NCBI GenBank assembly: GCA_910592005.1
Contig: CAJVPP010004067.1
Coordinates: 1-10,202, forward strand
Length of the DNA stretch: 10,202 nucleotides
Direction of reading: 5' to 3'
DNA from: Funneliformis mosseae
Lineage: Eukaryota > Glomeromycota > Glomeromycetes > Glomerales > Glomeraceae
The notes beneath the pieces were generated by a model that did no database searches, was not told the origin of the DNA, and saw only the letters and a program-made list of their open reading frames with translations. A program made the translations under genes and the position numbers. Of the stretch, positions 7,791-10,202 are shown one piece after another (the stretch's first letter is position 1; every line of letters begins with the position of its first letter).

Positions 7791-8100
7791 GATCCTAAAA
7801 TATAAAAATTTAAAATTAATAATTCTAATTTATACATCTTTTGATACTTTTTCCTTTCATTTCACTCTATTACCCATTATCTAAATGCTTTCTTATGCTT
7901 TTTACTTATCTTTCTACCTCTATTGCTCTTACTGCTCCTATTTTTCTATTATACTATTCACTTAATTATACATAAAATCTAAAATAAATTAAAAATATAT
8001 TAAACAGTAAACAAAAAAAAAATAAATATTTAAAAAAAAATATTAAAAAAAATTACTTACTTATTATAATTAAAGTTAGTAAAACTTACCTTTTTTCAGT
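7791..8100 (-). other. Pyrimidine-rich block with possible basic exon
   Basis: Positions 7836-7955 are C/T-rich on the plus strand and G/A-rich on the minus strand, and less AT-rich than the flanks. The minus strand has an open stretch SKSNRGRKISKKHKKAFR followed by *WVIE*NERKKYQKMYKLEL. The two stops are TAA and TGA, which single C-to-T changes could make from Gln and Arg codons. To its right (8000-7965 on the minus strand) an intron-like T-rich run ends in AATTTATTTTAG. Further right, at 8090, AAAAGGTAAGT followed by TACTAAC looks like a donor and branch site. This may be a decayed exon of an unknown minus-strand gene. Low complexity alone remains possible. Confidence 0.35.
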
Positions 8101-8160
8101 TTTAAAGAAAGAAATTTATAATAGCAAAAAAAGATTATTAATTTTATTTGATAATTAATT

Positions 8161-8245
8161 CAAGATTTAAATCTAAATCTAAATCTGATAAATCAGATCT
8201 AATCTGAATCTAAATTTGAATACAATCTGAATTTAATAAATCTAA
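8161..8245. repeat. AAATCT-like short repeats with a small hairpin
   Basis: The plus strand repeats TAAATCTAAATCTAAATCTG and then AATCTGAAT-like words to about 8240. A perfect inverted pair, ATCTGAT at 8183-8189 and ATCAGAT at 8192-8198, makes a 7-bp stem with a 2-nt loop. Read on the minus strand in one frame it gives DLSDLDLDLNLEL, an acidic Asp-Leu repeat, so it could be the remains of low-complexity coding sequence. It is too short and irregular to be called telomeric. Confidence 0.5.
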
Positions 8246-8959
8246 TCTAAATATTATTAAATACAGTTAATATTAATACCTATTAGATTCAATCATTTCT
8301 TAATTAATATTAAGATCAGTTTCAAAACTACCTAATTAAAACAGCTAAAAAATATACTTTTATTAGAAATAATCAGGATAATATAAATTTTTTAGACTAT
8401 TAATACTTTCTAACCTCTATGTTAATTAAAAATAATTATATAGATTTAGATAATTGTTGAGTAAAATCAAATAGTTTAATATTTTTTTTCAGAACTGATT
8501 TTAATCTTATATTAAAATTGCCAATTAGTTATTCTTTATTTAGTATATCTAATGCTTAATTATTCTTTGACTTCATTAATTTCTTATAATTAGACACTGA
8601 TTTTCTGTTTAATATTATTTTATGTAAAATTAAACTTTATAAAAAAAAATATAAATTATAATTAATTTAGCAAGTATTTAGCAAAAAATTAGATAATTAG
8701 TTAATGATCAGACTAAAATAATTGATTCAGTTTTAAATTACTTGAGAAGAATTATAATTTTAGACAATATTTGGTAAATAATTCAACTTCACAAGAATTT
8801 TTAATAAATGAACTTAATATTAAAATCAATTAAACATTTTCAATAAGTGGCTAATATTACTATAAGCTTAAAATGATTACTGATAAATAGGCTTTATCTT
8901 ATCAACTTATTCCTAATATTAATCTAATTATTGATAACAATCTGATATTATCTTTTCTT
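8246..8959. other. Sequence upstream of the reverse transcriptase, mostly unassigned
   Basis: In LINE-type elements an endonuclease domain and linker would precede the reverse transcriptase on this strand. The plus strand has short open pieces here (for example LPISYSLFSISNA near 8518-8556 and FLINELNIKIN near 8800-8830) that could belong to the linker. I cannot match them to an endonuclease motif. The element may be 5'-truncated within this stretch, as LINE insertions often are. Confidence 0.35.
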
Positions 8960-10095
8960 GCTGATAAATAATACGTAATTATTGCTTATTTATCTGATAA
9001 TAAAGCATTTAGTCCTTTAAAAATATCAAATAAAATACTTAAATATCTTAGTCTTGTAATTAAAAAATTATTTTGATATTTAATTTGTAGTTATCTATAA
9101 TTATTCTTCTTACTACATCAATAAAACCTAACATATATTTATCCAATCATCAAACTAAAACTGTAGAAATTTAACCTTAAAAATACTTAATTAATTATTT
9201 TATTAAAATATTCTAAAAAAGCTCTTATTAAATTGATTAACAACTATTTTTATTTAATATAATATTTTTAAGATAAACAATTTTTGCTGACCTTTTTTTT
9301 GTTCACTTTTGAACCTTTACATATCCTAAACAATATTAAACATAATACTTATTTAAATAAGAAAATCCTATAGATCCTTTTTTAAAATATATTTAAAATA
9401 TATGATTATATTAATATTTTCATACTTAATAAAGTTCTTAAATCTTTACTTTTTCTGAAAACTTTTATTTATTTTTTCTTAAATATGTTTATTTAAAGAA
9501 AAAATCAAGTATTTATATTCTTTGGTAATACTAATACATAAAGTATTTTTTAGTATTGATCAAGAAGAAATCATTTTTCTACTTCTTTAGTATATTTATT
9601 ATGATATACTTCTATGAAGAGTATAAGATTCTGAATTTGGTTATCAAATGATTTATAAATGAAAATCTGATATTTGTCTTAATACATTTTCTAAGTTATC
9701 ATATAAAATATCAGTTTTAGCCTATATAGATAATACATTTTAGATTACTAGATCATATAATAATTTTTTCAATATTATTAATATAGTAAATAACTTTTAT
9801 GACCTTAACAGTATCTAAGTATTAGTCTAAATCTAATTTACTTACTAATAAGTGAATTAATTAAATAAGCATCAATAGTGTTAGCCAAACTATTAACTCT
9901 GTTAGTTCTTTAATATTAGTTTAGTATCTAAACATCTAAATATTATTAAAGTCATCCCTTTATTATTAAATAGGCAATATAAGACGTTAAATTTATGGGT
10001 CTACTATGTCTTATAAAAAGCTCACTAATAAGCAATTAATATATATTTTTAATATTATTACAATATTTTATATTAAATATTATTCCTTTAAGCAT
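8960..10095 (+). pseudogene. LINE-type reverse transcriptase (decayed, truncated)
   Basis: Non-LTR retrotransposon reverse transcriptase; the family copies element RNA into DNA at the target site. Pieces in order: DNKAFSPLKISNKILKYL (about 8990-9049), where the family has a GKAxGPxGIS-like motif; LKNT*LIILLKYSKKALIKL (9174-9236), the TRPIxLL block; TFEPLHILNNI (9305-9337); and NKKIL*ILF*NIFKIYD (about 9356-9406), motif A with its Asp at 9404-9406. Then come INIFILNKVLKSL, RKNQVFIFFGNTN (about 9498-9534), SIDQEEI (9552 onwards, the QG-like motif B) and AYIDNTF*ITRSY. YIDN at 9723-9734 stands where YADD or YMDD is expected. IINIVNNFYDLNSI follows, and finally MSYKKLTNKQLIYIFNI from 10006. The frame changes at least four times (phases 2, 0, 2, 0, 1). 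Stops fall at family Trp and Gln positions. The wording resembles families I recall from Glomeromycotina. Confidence 0.85.
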
Positions 10096-10096
10096 T

Positions 10097-10118
10097 TTGC
10101 AGGCAAATTTGCCTGCAA
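10097..10118. repeat. Perfect 22-bp palindrome, G/C-bearing
   Basis: TTGCAGGCAAA is followed directly by its exact reverse complement, centre between 10107 and 10108. It has ten G/C bases among 22 in a neighbourhood with almost none. It lies just where recognisable reverse transcriptase sequence stops, although that frame happens to stay open through it to a TAA at 10126-10128. It could be an insertion scar, the tip of a fold-back element, or a transcription terminator-like hairpin. Confidence 0.85.
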
Positions 10119-10202
10119 TTTTATCTAATAATTAAAATTATTTATAATAATTTTAAATATTTTTAAAATAATTTATTTAAAAATTAATATTTTTATAATA
10201 AA
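10119..10202. other. AT-rich right edge, nothing recognised
   Basis: Only TTTTAAAAT-like words are present. The downstream part of the reverse transcriptase protein, if it exists, is not visible here. Confidence 0.6.

Noticed and set aside
8161..8200. AAATCT repeats as a telomere or interstitial telomeric repeat
   Set aside because: Only about three clean units are present, and the word is not a usual fungal telomere motif (TTAGGG type). Drift into AATCTGAAT words points to simple repeat or coding remnant.
10006..10128. Forty-codon open frame MSYKKLTNKQLIYIF... as an independent small gene
   Set aside because: The first part matches the downstream region of the LINE protein, and the ATG is an internal Met. 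It is a surviving fragment, not a gene of its own.
1..10202. Mitochondrial or plastid genome segment because of the composition
   Set aside because: No organelle protein, rRNA or tRNA was recognised. The content is nuclear-type DNA transposons, a transposase with a spliceosomal-looking intron, and a LINE.

Overview
This is an extremely AT-rich stretch of eukaryotic DNA, by eye well under 20 % G+C, full of A and T homopolymers and nearly free of CpG. No intact gene was found. Three transposable-element genes can still be recognised because runs of 10-30 residues of their proteins survive between stop codons. The element repertoire is a pogo/Tigger-type DNA transposon with TA-flanked CAGTCAACTC ends, a BED-finger hAT transposase, and a LINE-type reverse transcriptase whose wording resembles families I remember from arbuscular mycorrhizal fungi (Glomeromycotina, e.g. 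Rhizophagus/Gigaspora). Together with the composition, this suggests a fungal repeat-rich compartment. The lineage is an inference from memory.

Layout, left to right. 1-450: less AT-rich left edge and a lysine-rich remnant, both unassigned. 452-568: 9-bp tandem repeat. 891-1022: 132-bp fold-back (MITE-like) element. 1360-2590 (-): C-terminal half of a hAT transposase. 2596-4594: an insert of about 2 kb carrying a pogo/Tigger transposase pseudogene (2830-4248, -) and a 172-bp MITE-like unit with 26-bp inverted repeats (4295-4466). It is flanked by related copies of a short palindromic sequence. 4597-5691 (-): N-terminal half of the same hAT transposase, so the pogo-type element appears to sit inside the hAT gene. 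5251-5359: small tandem repeat. About 5800-7790: a decayed array in which two related cores alternate, separated by A-rich spacers. 7836-7955: a pyrimidine-rich block whose complement reads as a short, very basic peptide. 8161-8245: AAATCT-like repeats with a hairpin. About 8960-10095 (+): reverse transcriptase of a non-LTR element, cut off beside a perfect 22-bp palindrome at 10097-10118.

The genes do not work together as a pathway. The unifying story is decay. Stops recur where the families have Trp or Gln/Arg codons, and all four expected zinc ligands of the BED finger read as Tyr. An expected catalytic Asp reads as Asn, and a splice donor expected to be GT reads as AT. All of these are explained by C-to-T and G-to-A changes, consistent with repeat-induced point mutation or 5-methylcytosine deamination acting on repeats. 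The least explained part is the 5.8-7.8 kb array, whose complement carries repeated acceptor-like and donor-like signals around short cores.
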